Both the position numbers and the translations under genes were made by a program. DNA of 64,000 nt from Pontibacillus chungwhensis (GTDB lineage: Bacteria; Bacillota; Bacilli; Bacillales; BH030062). Positions within the stretch are counted from its first letter, which is position 1, and every line of letters starts with the position of its first letter. Under the pieces are notes generated by a model. It had not been told where the DNA came from and ran no database searches. It was given only the letters and a program-made list of their open reading frames with translations. Positions 44,283 to 54,213 of this stretch are shown here, piece by piece. The DNA lies in NCBI RefSeq assembly GCF_030166655.1, contig NZ_CP126446.1, forward strand, positions 2,666,001 to 2,730,000, read 5' to 3'.

Positions 44283-45008
44283 GTGCTACCAATGGACCTT
44301 GAGATCTTGAAATATATTCTTTTTGAGAAACATATGTATGCTTATAAGTTACGCCCGTATTTAAACACACAGAAATATCAAGAACTGTACGAAAAGCTCT
44401 TGAACCGAGAGCACAATGAAGAGTTGCTTAAGAAACCGATTCAAGAAGCTCCTTTTACGATTTTCGACCTAGAAACGACAGGATTATTACCTGAACTAGG
44501 CCATGAAATCATATCGATTGGGGCCATTCGAATCCAAGGCACGAATCATGTTTCTTACGAACGTTTCCATGAATATGTCCGCCCCATACGTCCGGTTCAC
44601 CAACGAACACTAAACTTGACAGGCATGACTCGGCACGACCTTCGCGGGGGCAAAACATTCATAGAAGCCTATGATGCATTCATGGAGTTTAGTAAAGACA
44701 GCATTCTTGTGGCTTACCCTGCTGCCTTTGATATGAAGTTCTTGCAAACCATGCTCAAACGATGGAAACTTCCAATCGACACACCTCCTTCCATTGATGC
44801 TCAAAAACTTGTGAAGAACATGTACCCGCGTCATAAGCATCAACTTGATTCAATGATCAACTCGTTTGGCATTACTCAGTTAGAAAGACACCATGCATTA
44901 AACGATGCGATTATGACTGCTGAACTGTTTCAAAGAATACTGCATGATATAGAAGAATTCGGTATAAAAACAGTAGAAGAAGGCATGAATTGGGCCGAAG
45001 GGAAATAG
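44283..45008 (+). CDS. DnaQ-like 3'-5' exonuclease (DEDDh)
   Basis: 241 residues from a GTG at 44283 with GGTGG upstream; an ATG at 44292 is possible. Exonuclease domain from about residue 58: FDLETTGLLPE (Exo I), the middle Exo II with AYPAAFDMKFL, and Exo III HHALNDAIMTAEL (H-x4-D). It resembles the PolC/DinG exonuclease domain and stand-alone DnaQ epsilon-like proteins. Frequent pairing of this gene with DUF294 proteins suggests a functional link in nucleotide or nucleic acid handling. Confidence 0.88.
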   Translation: MLPMDLEILKYILFEKHMYAYKLRPYLNTQKYQELYEKLLNREHNEELLKKPIQEAPFTIFDLETTGLLPELGHEIISIGAIRIQGTNHVSYERFHEYVRPIRPVHQRTLNLTGMTRHDLRGGKTFIEAYDAFMEFSKDSILVAYPAAFDMKFLQTMLKRWKLPIDTPPSIDAQKLVKNMYPRHKHQLDSMINSFGITQLERHHALNDAIMTAELFQRILHDIEEFGIKTVEEGMNWAEGK

Positions 45009-45041
45009 AACACTCTCTACTACAAAAAAGAATGACAAACA

Positions 45042-45070
45042 AAAAGAGCTTGGGACCCCCAAGCTCTTTT
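45042..45070. terminator. Bidirectional terminator before the aspartokinase gene
   Basis: Perfect 13-bp stem AAAAGAGCTTGGG/CCCAAGCTCTTTT with a 3-base loop; serves the exonuclease gene and the convergent aspartokinase gene. Confidence 0.88.
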
Positions 45071-45088
45071 CAATTTGTAGCTATTATC

Positions 45089-46444
45089 TTATTCTTCTTC
45101 AAAGAAAGCCTGATAAAGAGAGCGCACAGCATCTTCGAGGCGATCTGCTTTAATTCCAAACATCATAGAAACCTCAGAAGAACCCTGGTTAATCATCTCA
45201 ATATTAACAGACGCAGAAGCAAAAGCTTGCGCCGCTTTACTTGAAACACCAATCGTACTATCCATTCCCTCTCCAACAATCATTATCATAGCCAGATCCC
45301 GTTCAATCGTGACCATATCAACTCTAAGCTCTTCTTCAATTCGTTTAACGATGACCGCTTCTTTCTCAGGAGTTAACTGATCACTTCGCATAATCACAGA
45401 CATATCATCTATTCCAGATGGTGCATGCTCAAAAGAAATATCCTCTTCTTCTAAAATTTCTAATAAGTGCCGTCCAAATCCTTTTTCACGGTTCATTAAG
45501 TATTTACTTACATACAAACTTAAAAAGCCTTCGTCACTAGCAATACCTACTACAGGCTTACCGTTTGTACTCGTACGCTCAGCAGAAATGATCGTTCCTT
45601 TACGATCAGGGTGATTGGTATTCTTTATACTTACTGGAATACGGGCCTTGAAAGCAGGAATCAGCGCTTCATCATGAAACACAGAAAATCCAGCATAAGA
45701 AAGTTCACGCATTTCTTTATACGTTAGCTCTACAATTTCTTTTGGATTCGGTACGATATTCGGATTAACACAATATACAGAATCTACATCTGTAAAGTTC
45801 TCATACAGCGAAGCTTGAATGCCTGCAGCTACAATGGAACCTGTTATATCAGAGCCTCCCCGAGGAAATGCCATTAACTGATCATCAATGGTATATCCAA
45901 AAAATCCAGGGATAACTAAAATTTCATCACGTTTACGGAGTTCATAAAGTCGCTCATAACTCTCTTCAAGAACCTGAGCACGACCTGGTTCATTGCTCAC
46001 AATAATACCTGCTTCTTTCGGATGAACATAAGATGCTTTATGCCCGAGAGATGTTAAGTACTGACTTAGCACTTTAGCTAACGTATCCTCACCCGCTGCT
46101 TTTAAAGCATCCATTCGGTGTGTATAAATGGTTTCACCCGTTACGATGGAACGAAGTTGGTCCTCCACTTGCCCTAGCACTTCTTTCGATAATGAAAGTT
46201 CAGCCAAGATTTCATCGAAGCGATCTAACACTAACGATAAAACCGTTTCATAATCTTCTCCGTTATAACTTCTCTCTGCTAACTGTATAAGAAGATCTGT
46301 CACTTTCGTGTCACCTGAATGGCGTTTCCCTGGAGCCGAAACCACAACACATTTTCTTTGTGGGTCTGATGTAATAATAGATGCTACTTTTTTTAACTGT
46401 TCTGCACTGGCTACAGAACTACCTCCGAATTTTGCCACTTTCAT
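45089..46444 (-). CDS. Aspartate kinase III
   Basis: 451 residues. Starts MKVAKFGGSSVASAEQL with KFGGSS, the phosphate-binding motif, contains FTDVDSVY and the conserved GGSDITG segment; C-terminal ACT repeats (about 320-450) carry allosteric sites. Length and the ATG-only start resemble the YclM/ThrD-type lysine/threonine-sensitive enzyme of B. subtilis, not the dimer LysC with internal start. It phosphorylates aspartate for lysine, threonine and methionine synthesis. No lysine riboswitch is seen in the 211-base gap upstream. Confidence 0.92.
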   Translation of the reverse strand: MKVAKFGGSSVASAEQLKKVASIITSDPQRKCVVVSAPGKRHSGDTKVTDLLIQLAERSYNGEDYETVLSLVLDRFDEILAELSLSKEVLGQVEDQLRSIVTGETIYTHRMDALKAAGEDTLAKVLSQYLTSLGHKASYVHPKEAGIIVSNEPGRAQVLEESYERLYELRKRDEILVIPGFFGYTIDDQLMAFPRGGSDITGSIVAAGIQASLYENFTDVDSVYCVNPNIVPNPKEIVELTYKEMRELSYAGFSVFHDEALIPAFKARIPVSIKNTNHPDRKGTIISAERTSTNGKPVVGIASDEGFLSLYVSKYLMNREKGFGRHLLEILEEEDISFEHAPSGIDDMSVIMRSDQLTPEKEAVIVKRIEEELRVDMVTIERDLAMIMIVGEGMDSTIGVSSKAAQAFASASVNIEMINQGSSEVSMMFGIKADRLEDAVRSLYQAFFEEE

Positions 46445-46655
46445 TTTGCTTCACCACTTCTTCTAGGTTTTAGCTCTAAGAACACTCTCGCTTAAAGGAA
46501 TGAATTCACCTGTATGATAACCAGATAGGTGTACAGAGCATATTTTTTATATAATTTTTAATCTTATCACGAATTAAAAGAAGAAGTAAGATGATTTTTA
46601 GAATTTTTTTAATTCATTAATACGGTATTGCGATAAAGCGGTAAAGACTGGTAAA

Positions 46656-48236
46656 TTACTCATTCTCCCCTTCGTAATGTAGGTCTTTCCCCTCTGCATA
46701 AAAGGTTCCTTTCACCATTCGATCTACTTTCTTAGCCATCTGTTTAATCTCCACAAAAGTCTCCGGAAATGCTTCTGTAGCAATGGAGAGCTGGCCTTCT
46801 CCCCTAGTCGTTAGAAGAGCCATTGTAGCTTGACGTTTACTCTCTAATTCATTTCCTCTTTCTAATAAGCGCTCATAATACTTATACGTTTCCTGGTATT
46901 GGCTAAGTTGTTGCTCAGTTAAACGACCTTTAATTCCTTCTAAGGTCGAGACTTCTTTCTTTACTTGATCAATTGTCGTAAGGAGAGACTTATACTTTGC
47001 TAACAAATCTTTAAGCTCAGCTTCCCTTTCCTCACGGTTAAAGCCTGCTATAGAAATGTGAGTAGACCGCTCCATTTTGTTCCCAATAATCCCTGCCTGC
47101 ACACGAGCCAACGCTTCTACCCTTCCCCCAACAATTTTCCCTTTCGGATCATCGAGCAGAACGTTCTCAGATTGCAGGAGACTTCCAATGGAATAATATC
47201 CAACACGTATATCTCTTTTTGCTTTTAAACTTGATTCATTGGCATGTCTGACATAGATATTGCCGCCTGCTTCTACAGTGGTATTCGCAAAAATACCACC
47301 TTTGATGTAGATATCTCCAGTCTCCGCACAAACAAGCGGAACATTATATAAACCGATATCCCCTAAGACAGCAACATCTTTCGTAGCTATAACTTTATAT
47401 CCTTCTTGAATGGTACCTTGAACCGTAACACTTCCATCAAATTCAATATGACCTGTGCCAGGCCCTACATCCCCTGGGATCATTAAGTGATTGGACACGT
47501 GAATTTTACCGTTGACCCGTTCAACTACCCCTGCACATTTAGCGCGTAACACATGCTTATTCTCTTCTTGAACAAGCTCCACCGTCTCTTCATCATATAA
47601 GAGAGGGAATTCTTTACCACTCGTTTGAAGGATTACATCACCATAAAGGTTCTTCCCAGGAGTGCCGATCGTTGCCGATAGCTTCTCTCCTAACCAGTCT
47701 CCACTTTTCACTTCATTCACAAAATTCATATCGTAAAAGTCTGCTTCTCCATTCGATTTAATCGTAGGCTTTCTAGAAGCCAATTCGACGTAGGATACAA
47801 CAGAGTCTTCTCCATCTCTAGGCTCAATCCCCCTTGCTACAACGGCTGTCTTATCATAGAACGATGAATAGATGGCAGGTAAATCAGGTGATTCAACTAC
47901 GCCAGCTTTTCGTAGCGCTACTATCGCTTCTTGTCCCCATTTACTTGCATTCTCTTTCCATTCTTGCTCAGTCACATTCCACACAAGGGTTGCTTTCATT
48001 TTTGAACGATCGGTCTTTACAATCACCGCAGGTTTGATGACCCCGATTTCCGCTCGTCCACCTTCTTGTTCAAGCGCCTCTTTTGCTTGTTGAAATTTCG
48101 TGATTTGAACCCGTGGATGATCAGTTAACATCCATTCTAAATCCTTAAACGTTCCGCCTTTTTGCAACACACGCAAGTAAACGGTTTCATTTTCTTCTTC
48201 TATTTGTATATAATCACTCGGTGTATGTACCGCCAT
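46656..48236 (-). CDS. FapA-family (DUF342) protein
   Basis: 526 residues from the ATG at 48236 (AAAAGGATG upstream); an ATG at 48260 gives 534. It has an N-terminal alpha/beta part, then a repeated beta-helix region with short I/V-rich turns (HVSNHLMIPGDVGPGTGHIEF to GDIYIKGGIFANTTVEAGGN, quoted in part) and a C-terminal coiled coil (about 410-490). DUF342 proteins are associated with flagellar/polar localisation or surface structures in some bacteria, but no flagellar gene is near. The function here is unknown. Single gene upstream of aspartokinase, with no terminator seen between them. Confidence 0.8.
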   Translation of the reverse strand: MAVHTPSDYIQIEEENETVYLRVLQKGGTFKDLEWMLTDHPRVQITKFQQAKEALEQEGGRAEIGVIKPAVIVKTDRSKMKATLVWNVTEQEWKENASKWGQEAIVALRKAGVVESPDLPAIYSSFYDKTAVVARGIEPRDGEDSVVSYVELASRKPTIKSNGEADFYDMNFVNEVKSGDWLGEKLSATIGTPGKNLYGDVILQTSGKEFPLLYDEETVELVQEENKHVLRAKCAGVVERVNGKIHVSNHLMIPGDVGPGTGHIEFDGSVTVQGTIQEGYKVIATKDVAVLGDIGLYNVPLVCAETGDIYIKGGIFANTTVEAGGNIYVRHANESSLKAKRDIRVGYYSIGSLLQSENVLLDDPKGKIVGGRVEALARVQAGIIGNKMERSTHISIAGFNREEREAELKDLLAKYKSLLTTIDQVKKEVSTLEGIKGRLTEQQLSQYQETYKYYERLLERGNELESKRQATMALLTTRGEGQLSIATEAFPETFVEIKQMAKKVDRMVKGTFYAEGKDLHYEGENE

Positions 48237-48342
48237 ATAAGGACCCATCCTTTTAAACATATAGGTTTACTATACCACAAAAATACCTTGAATTGGATAT
48301 ACTTTTTGTAAAATTAAAACATTTTATTACATTATTTATAAA

Positions 48343-48379
48343 CAAAAAACGCCCTTCTCATTAAGGAGAAGAGACGTTT
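48343..48379 (-). terminator. Terminator of spo0A
   Basis: Hairpin with CTTCTC/GAGAAG core and AACG ends, followed on the - strand by TTTTTTG. It lies 40 bases beyond the spo0A stop. Confidence 0.75.
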
Positions 48380-48420
48380 CATTCAAGTTTTATATTAAAA
48401 TTGTAATAAGGTCTTTCGTA

Positions 48421-49206
48421 CTACACTGCCATGTGCTCTAAGCGTAATTTATCAGCCACCATCGCAATGAACTCACTGTTCGTAGGTTTCGCTTTCGTCA
48501 TGGAAACCGTGTAACCGAATAAGGAGGAAATGGAATCGATGTTACCGCGGCTCCACGCCACCTCAATGGCATGACGGATCGCACGCTCGACACGAGATGC
48601 TGTCGTATTGTATTTCTTTGCAATATCCGGATAAAGAACTTTCGTGATGGAACCGAGCAACTCAATGTCATTATACACCATTGAAATGGCTTCACGAAGA
48701 TACATATATCCTTTGATATGAGCAGGAACACCAATTTCATGAATGATATTCGTAATACTTGCATCAAGATTCAGCTTTTTCTCTGGTTTTCGCTCACGCA
48801 TTGAACGACTAGAGCTTTCAAAGTTTGGTGCAAGCCCATATACCTGACGAATATGATCACGTAAATTATCTAGATCAAACGGTTTTAAAATAAAGTAAGA
48901 AGCACCTAAGTCAACAGCTTTTTTCGTTGTCTCTTCCTGACCAAATGCAGTAAGCATAATAACGTTCGGAAGTTTCTGCTTATCTAATTCCTTCATACGA
49001 CGTAAGACCGCTAAACCGTCAACATGAGGCATAATAATATCTAAAATAAGAACATCCGGATCCATATCCTCTAACATTTCTAAACATTCTTGGCCATTAT
49101 ATGCTGTACCAATGACCTCAATATCTGTCTGTTCGTCAAAGTAATCTTCCAGCATATTTAAGAGTTCTCTGTTGTCATCCGCTAAGCAAACTTTAATTTT
49201 TTCCAC
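48421..49206 (-). CDS. spo0A: Sporulation response regulator Spo0A
   Basis: 261 residues. Receiver domain (1-120) with acidic pair Asp10/Asp11, phosphoacceptor Asp56 (LILDIIMP), Thr in MLTAFG, and Lys in LKPF; a linker; and the effector domain (about 145-261) with recognition helix [19 protein letters not shown] and terminal CMA-like [20 protein letters not shown]. The phosphorylated protein controls entry into sporulation via 0A boxes. The upstream region holds a sigma-H-type promoter with a 0A box-like site. Confidence 0.97.
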   Translation of the reverse strand: MEKIKVCLADDNRELLNMLEDYFDEQTDIEVIGTAYNGQECLEMLEDMDPDVLILDIIMPHVDGLAVLRRMKELDKQKLPNVIMLTAFGQEETTKKAVDLGASYFILKPFDLDNLRDHIRQVYGLAPNFESSSRSMRERKPEKKLNLDASITNIIHEIGVPAHIKGYMYLREAISMVYNDIELLGSITKVLYPDIAKKYNTTASRVERAIRHAIEVAWSRGNIDSISSLFGYTVSMTKAKPTNSEFIAMVADKLRLEHMAV

Positions 49207-49254
49207 GAAATTTCCTCCTTAAATTCTATTGCTCCCGCTTTTCCCACAGTTAAA

Positions 49255-49281
49255 TTTCGACACCAGCTGGAAATATCCTCT
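49255..49281 (-). promoter_or_regulatory. Sigma-H-type promoter of spo0A with 0A box
   Basis: On the - strand AGAGGATATTT matches the sigma-H -35 RNAGGAWWW, and GTCGAAA, 13 bases further, resembles the -10 RNNGAAT. The -10 overlaps TGTCGAA, a match to the Spo0A core TGNCGAA. A second 0A-like TTTGTCGAAT lies at 49383-49392. The 49207-49522 gap otherwise holds the spoIVB terminator. Confidence 0.55.
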
Positions 49282-49382
49282 TTTTTGAGTAAAAATATTA
49301 TGTTTTTTTCGATTTCCTTCGATTTTCTTTAATATTCTCGCTTTTTCGATAAAATTCCACATCATTAGCAAAGTCGTTTCCA

Positions 49383-49392
49383 TTTGTCGAAT
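49383..49392 (+). promoter_or_regulatory. 0A-box-like site upstream of spo0A
   Basis: TTTGTCGAAT contains TGTCGAA, the 0A core. It may mediate autoregulation by Spo0A-phosphate. Confidence 0.4.
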
Positions 49393-49487
49393 TATCTTTA
49401 CATCTTATTATAACATCGTTCCTAAAAATGGCAATGAAGATAGATATATGAAAAACGTATACTTTTGCGAATTTATGGATAAATACA

Positions 49488-49524
49488 ATAAAAAAAAGAC
49501 AGGATCAAATGATTCCCTGTCTTT
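49488..49524 (-). terminator. Terminator of spoIVB
   Basis: Stem AAAGACAGG/CCTGTCTTT with a 12-base loop containing further pairing, followed by eight T on the - strand. It overlaps the spoIVB stop. Confidence 0.85.
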
Positions 49525-50809
49525 AACTTGCTTTTTGCTGTGATTTCGATTTATAAATATCAATACCTGCTTCGTGAAGCATCCATTCAATGTGAACCCC
49601 ATAACCTGATGTAGGATCGTTGACAAATACATGAGTAACCGCGCCTACGACTTTTCCATCTTGGATAATTGGGCTTCCACTCATTCCTTGAACAATACCG
49701 CCTGTCACCTTCAACAATTTAGGATCCGTTATTTTGACAATCATCCCTTTAGTTGCAGGAAACTTTTGTGGAACGGTGCTTACAATTTCCACGTCAAATT
49801 CTTCAACTTTCTCCCCTTCTAAGACGGTTAAAATCTTAGCAGGGCCTTCTTTAACCTGATGAGACAGAGCGATTGGCATCGGCTCATCGCGTAAACCATT
49901 GTCTACTTGCTTATCTAATTCGCCAAAAATCCCAAACGGACTGTTTCGTGTTATAGACCCAATTCTGTTCTCTTTAGCTGAGAACCGGGCATGTTTCTCT
50001 CCTGGTACGCCATTGCTTCCTTTATCAATTGACGTAACATTCGATCGTACGATGGTTCCTTCATGAATTTCAATTGGCTTTCTCGTATCCATGTCTGATA
50101 TCACATGGCCAAGAGCGCCATATTTCTTAGAATCTGGATGGTAAAACGTCATCGTCCCTATTCCTGCAGCTGAATCCCTTATATACAAACCTATACGGTA
50201 TTTAGAATCTTTTTGATCATATTTAGGTGTCAAATCAGTCTCGAACGTCTCATCATTGCGTTTCATCGTTAACTTCATTGCCTCTTGATTTTCGCCAGCT
50301 TTCTTCACGAATGGCGCTACATCACTCATTTGCTTAATGTCTTTTCCATTAATTTTGAGTAAGATGTCTCCTACCTTGATCTTCGCGTCCTCTCCAGGAG
50401 AAACTTTACCTGACGATGTTTCAACAAGGTGATGACCCACAATTAAAACTCCAAGTGTGTGTAATTTCACACCAATTGATTGACCACCTGGTATCACCTT
50501 AAAATCATCCAACACATTTACATCTACCTTTTTAATCGGTAGTCCGGCCACCTCATAAAGGACAGAACTGTCACCAACTTCGTTCCCTATAAGCGCGTTA
50601 CCATCTTGTCTGAGAACAGTGTCGCCTGCTTTTACTTTTGTTTCAGCAGAAGCTAATGTAGGAATGGTTCCTGAGTGTTGATTCTTAAAGATGGTTACCT
50701 GATCTGGGATCGAAAAATACGTTTGAGCAGGTTTGAAAAACGGTACGCTAACAATAGCGACAAGGAGCAGGATTCCAAGTGTCTTACGGAAAATTTCGGT
50801 TGCTTTCAA
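49523..50809 (-). CDS. spoIVB: SpoIVB serine peptidase (S55)
   Basis: 428 residues from the TTG at 50809 with AAGGAG nine bases before; a TTG at 50833 in frame lacks a site. N-terminal membrane anchor ([13 protein letters not shown]), a PDZ domain (about 95-190), and the catalytic S55 domain with His in [10 protein letters not shown], catalytic Ser in [13 protein letters not shown], and Asp in [10 protein letters not shown]. SpoIVB is secreted into the space around the forespore and triggers pro-sigma-K processing. Neighbours recN and spo0A keep the conserved order. Confidence 0.95.
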   Translation of the reverse strand: MKATEIFRKTLGILLLVAIVSVPFFKPAQTYFSIPDQVTIFKNQHSGTIPTLASAETKVKAGDTVLRQDGNALIGNEVGDSSVLYEVAGLPIKKVDVNVLDDFKVIPGGQSIGVKLHTLGVLIVGHHLVETSSGKVSPGEDAKIKVGDILLKINGKDIKQMSDVAPFVKKAGENQEAMKLTMKRNDETFETDLTPKYDQKDSKYRIGLYIRDSAAGIGTMTFYHPDSKKYGALGHVISDMDTRKPIEIHEGTIVRSNVTSIDKGSNGVPGEKHARFSAKENRIGSITRNSPFGIFGELDKQVDNGLRDEPMPIALSHQVKEGPAKILTVLEGEKVEEFDVEIVSTVPQKFPATKGMIVKITDPKLLKVTGGIVQGMSGSPIIQDGKVVGAVTHVFVNDPTSGYGVHIEWMLHEAGIDIYKSKSQQKAS

Positions 50810-51020
50810 ATCGTTCACTCTCCTTGCTCCCAACCCATTGCTTCTTCATTTTATTTTTATTTCTGTACTTATAATGTGGCCTTCAAGGCTTCGTTTTAAA
50901 CCCTACAAACATGAGAAAAACAAGTGATTCTTTCCTCTATTTCATATCAAAATTACGTATAGAATTCGTTCATTCCTCTCTTATTTACCGTGACCAGATT
51001 TACTCATATTATTCATGATA

Positions 51021-51050
51021 AAAAAGAAAAACTGCCGGATCGGCAGTTTT
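51021..51050 (-). terminator. Terminator of recN
   Basis: Perfect 10-bp stem AAAACTGCCG/CGGCAGTTTT with a 3-base loop and a T-rich tail on the - strand. It overlaps the recN stop. Confidence 0.85.
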
Positions 51051-52782
51051 ACACATGTTGCTTCTTGAATTTTTCAGCGAGATCAAGCAATTCTGTAGCG
51101 TGATCTTTTGTGGTTTCAGTCATCTCAGCACCACTGATCATGCGGCTCAATTCTTCTACTTTATTTGAAACATCTAATTCCTCTACGATGGTTTTAGTAC
51201 GATCATTTTCCACTTCTTTACGAATGTACAAATGTGTATCCGCCATCGCTGCCACTTGAGGTAAATGAGAAATACAGAGCACTTGAGATGAAGAAGAAAT
51301 ACCGTGTATTTTCTCAGCTATTGCCTGAGCGACACGTCCACTCACTCCAGTGTCTACCTCATCAAAGATCACACTCGTGACACCCTGGTGTTTTGAGAAA
51401 ATCCGTTTTAATGCAAGCATAATACGAGATAATTCACCGCCACTTGCCACTTTATGGATATCTTTTAATGGTTCCCCAGGATTTGTGGTAATCATAAACT
51501 TCACCAAATCATAACCATTCTGCCCAATTTTCACAGGTTTACCGTCGATTACCGGGTCCTGTGCTGAACCTTCAGAACTCGAGAAATCCACACCGAAAGC
51601 CGCCTTCTCTAAATGAAGGTCTTTTAATTCTTCTTGAATGGCATCCGTTAATGCGGAAGCTGCCTGTTCGCGAACTTCATGAAGCTGTTTTGCTTCTAGT
51701 GCGATATCTTCTGCTTTTTCTTGAATGGATTGTTCTAATTTAGATACATGGGTGTCCTTATTTTTGATCTGATCAATCTCTTCTTCCACTGTTGCTGCAT
51801 ACTCTAACATGTCGTTTACACTTTGACCGTATTTTTTCTTTAAGCGATTGATTTCATTCAATCTTGATTCAATGGAATCGAGCTCTTCTTCACTAAACTC
51901 TAACCCATCAAGTTGATTCCGAACCCCATGAGCCAACTCTTCTACCATGTAGTAATGATTTGCTAACTCTTCTGCTTTCTTCGCAATTTCATCATCATAA
52001 GCCCTAGCGTTCTCAAGAGAGGACAATGCAAGGGATAACCAATCCAAAGCTTTCTGTTCACCATACAGGGCGTTATATCCATCATTAAGCCCTTTATAAA
52101 TTTTTTCGTGATTCATTAAACGGTTGCGTTGTTCTCCGAGTTCATCATCTTCTCCAGGCTTTAAATTAGCCTGATCTAATTCATTGTATTGGAATTCTAA
52201 CAAATCAAGACGTTGTGCCATTTCTTGTTCGTTCTCACTTAATTCTTTATATCGTTTTTTTAAAGCGTCGAACTCCTTGTATAACTCCAAATAGTCTAAT
52301 TTTGCTTGTCCAATTTGTTCCCGGTCGAATAAGTCCAATAATTCTATATGTCGATCCACATCCATTAAGGATTGCGTCTCGTGCTGGGTATGTATATCAA
52401 TTAGAGTCTGGCCAAATTCCCGCAAGATTGCAAGCGTTACAAGCTTTCCGTTGACGCGACAAATACTCTTCCCATTGGCACTAATGGTACGATTTAGTAC
52501 AAGCATTCCATCTTCTGCGATATCTACACCGAATAATTCAGCTTTACTATAGGCCTGATGGCGATCATGATCAAGAAAGAATAAGCCTTCAATTTCAGCT
52601 TTCTTCGTCCCATAGCGAACAAATTCAGCAGAACCTCGACCTCCTGTAAGCAGTTGAATAGCATCAATGATAATGGACTTCCCTGCACCTGTCTCTCCAG
52701 TCAGCACGGTTAAGCCTTCTCTAAATTGAATGGAAACTTCATCGATTATAGCAAAATCTTTTATGGATAATTCAGCTAACAC
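51049..52782 (-). CDS. recN: DNA repair protein RecN
   Basis: 577 residues, SMC-like. Walker A GETGAGKS in the first 40 residues, a long coiled-coil centre (about 160-370) and, at the C-terminal end, ABC signature HKVASGGELSRIMLALK and Walker B VIFDEVDTGVSG. It holds broken DNA ends for recombination. The ATG at 52782 follows AGGTGCTAGC. It lies 29 bases after ahrC. Confidence 0.96.
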   Translation of the reverse strand: MLAELSIKDFAIIDEVSIQFREGLTVLTGETGAGKSIIIDAIQLLTGGRGSAEFVRYGTKKAEIEGLFFLDHDRHQAYSKAELFGVDIAEDGMLVLNRTISANGKSICRVNGKLVTLAILREFGQTLIDIHTQHETQSLMDVDRHIELLDLFDREQIGQAKLDYLELYKEFDALKKRYKELSENEQEMAQRLDLLEFQYNELDQANLKPGEDDELGEQRNRLMNHEKIYKGLNDGYNALYGEQKALDWLSLALSSLENARAYDDEIAKKAEELANHYYMVEELAHGVRNQLDGLEFSEEELDSIESRLNEINRLKKKYGQSVNDMLEYAATVEEEIDQIKNKDTHVSKLEQSIQEKAEDIALEAKQLHEVREQAASALTDAIQEELKDLHLEKAAFGVDFSSSEGSAQDPVIDGKPVKIGQNGYDLVKFMITTNPGEPLKDIHKVASGGELSRIMLALKRIFSKHQGVTSVIFDEVDTGVSGRVAQAIAEKIHGISSSSQVLCISHLPQVAAMADTHLYIRKEVENDRTKTIVEELDVSNKVEELSRMISGAEMTETTKDHATELLDLAEKFKKQHV

Positions 52783-52811
52783 AAGCTAGCACCTCAACTT
52801 TTCCAAAATGA

Positions 52812-53261
52812 TTAAAGCATATCAAGAAAACGATCTCGAATTTGTTTAGAGTCCTCCTCTGTGCGGCAGATAATTAAACACGTGTCATCTCCGCAAATCG
52901 TCCCTAGGATTTCATCCCACTCCAGGTTGTCAACGAGCGCGCCAACGGCATTCGCATTCCCTGGCAAGGTTTTCATTACTATAAAATGCCCAGCGGTATC
53001 AATTCGAACAAATGCATCTATCATTAGCCTTTTTAACTTCTCAAGCGGATTAAACCGCTGATCCGCCGGAAGGCTGTATTTATATCGACCATCCACCATT
53101 GGGACTTTTACTAAATGCAGTTCTTTAATATCCCGCGATACAGTAGCCTGAGTCACATTGTAACCAAGGCTTTTCAAACGATCGACCAGGTCATCTTGGG
53201 TTTCAATGTCTTTCTCAGCAATTAATTCCCTGATCTTAATATGTCGTTGCCCCTTATTCAT
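52812..53261 (-). CDS. ahrC: Arginine repressor/activator AhrC
   Basis: 149 residues from the second of two adjacent ATG codons. Winged helix (residues 1-70: [33 protein letters not shown], in part) and C-terminal hexamer/arginine-binding domain with [15 protein letters not shown]. Controls arginine synthesis and breakdown. The order tlyA-ahrC-recN is standard in bacilli. Confidence 0.96.
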   Translation of the reverse strand: MNKGQRHIKIRELIAEKDIETQDDLVDRLKSLGYNVTQATVSRDIKELHLVKVPMVDGRYKYSLPADQRFNPLEKLKRLMIDAFVRIDTAGHFIVMKTLPGNANAVGALVDNLEWDEILGTICGDDTCLIICRTEEDSKQIRDRFLDML

Positions 53262-53347
53262 CATATCTCCCTCTCTTCTTTCCCGATTCAGGGAAGGATC
53301 AATCCATTCGATCAGTCACGATGCGGTGAACATCTCATAAACGTTCA

Positions 53348-53376
53348 AAATGGGACCACACAACGTAGCCCCATTT
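53348..53376 (-). other. Stem-loop between tlyA and ahrC
   Basis: 12-bp stem with two G-U pairs (AAATGGGGCTAC / GTGGTCCCATTT), loop of 5. No T-run follows on the - strand, so it may be a weak terminator or a leader element of ahrC. Confidence 0.4.
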
Positions 53377-53396
53377 GATGATAATCTATTCACAAA

Positions 53397-54209
53397 TTAA
53401 TGGGCGTTGTGGGCTTCACGCACGATCTGTTCCACATCGACACTAGGGCGAATCATACCCTTTGCTTCACCCATCCAACGTAAATGAGCTAAGAACTCGA
53501 TATTTCCATCCCCACCGGTAATAGGGGAATAAGTCACCTCTTCTACGACATATCCTGTCTTAGAAGAAAATTCTAACATATCGAAGAGCACCATTTTATG
53601 AACCTTGGGATCACGGACAATCCCCTTCTTTCCAACTTGTTCACGCCCTGCCTCGAATTGCGGCTTAATGAGTGCAACCACATCGCCACCTTCTTCTAGC
53701 AGCGTCCCAAGCACAGGTAAAATCAATTTAAGTGAAATGAAGGAGACATCAATGGATGCTACATTTGGCGCGCCTTCTGTAAGGTCCTCAGAGGTTACAT
53801 AACGGAAGTTAGTACGCTCCATGACCGTGACCCGCTCATCGTTGCGCAAAGACCAAGCTAACTGATTATACCCTACATCAATCGCATAACTTTGCTTGGC
53901 CCCATTTTGTAAAGCACAATCCGTAAAACCACCTGTGGAAGAACCAATGTCAATTAAAATTTTATCCTGAACGGTAAGGTCGAAATCCTGCAGAGCCTTT
54001 TCTAACTTAAGGCCTCCCCTACTCACGTACGGAATAGCTTTCCCTTTTACATGGAGAGGGATAGATTCATCCACTTTAACTCCAGGCTTATCTAATTTTA
54101 TGGTTTCTGAGAAGACTAAACCAGCCATTATTGTTCGTTTTGCTTTCTCTCGTGTCTCGATTAGTCCTCGTTCCACAAGAAGTGTATCAAGTCTTACTTT
54201 TTTCGTCAT
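53397..54209 (-). CDS. tlyA: TlyA-family rRNA 2'-O-methyltransferase (YqxC)
   Basis: 270 residues. N-terminal S4 RNA-binding domain (RLDTLLVERGLIETREKAKRTI in part), then an FtsJ-like methyltransferase with IDIGSSTGGFTDC as S-adenosylmethionine loop, the Asp in DVSF and the Lys in LIKPQFEAGREQVGKKG. Methylates ribosomal RNA riboses or acts as hemolysin-related protein in older literature. It follows dxs by 4 bases. Confidence 0.93.
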   Translation of the reverse strand: MTKKVRLDTLLVERGLIETREKAKRTIMAGLVFSETIKLDKPGVKVDESIPLHVKGKAIPYVSRGGLKLEKALQDFDLTVQDKILIDIGSSTGGFTDCALQNGAKQSYAIDVGYNQLAWSLRNDERVTVMERTNFRYVTSEDLTEGAPNVASIDVSFISLKLILPVLGTLLEEGGDVVALIKPQFEAGREQVGKKGIVRDPKVHKMVLFDMLEFSSKTGYVVEEVTYSPITGGDGNIEFLAHLRWMGEAKGMIRPSVDVEQIVREAHNAH

Positions 54210-54213
54210 TGCT

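Noticed and set aside
46445-46655. Lysine riboswitch or T-box upstream of the aspartokinase gene
   Set aside because: The conserved AGGTGAGAGGTGC-type core and T-box TGGNACC sequence are absent; only a weak CACCT/AGGTG hairpin at 46507-46531 is seen.
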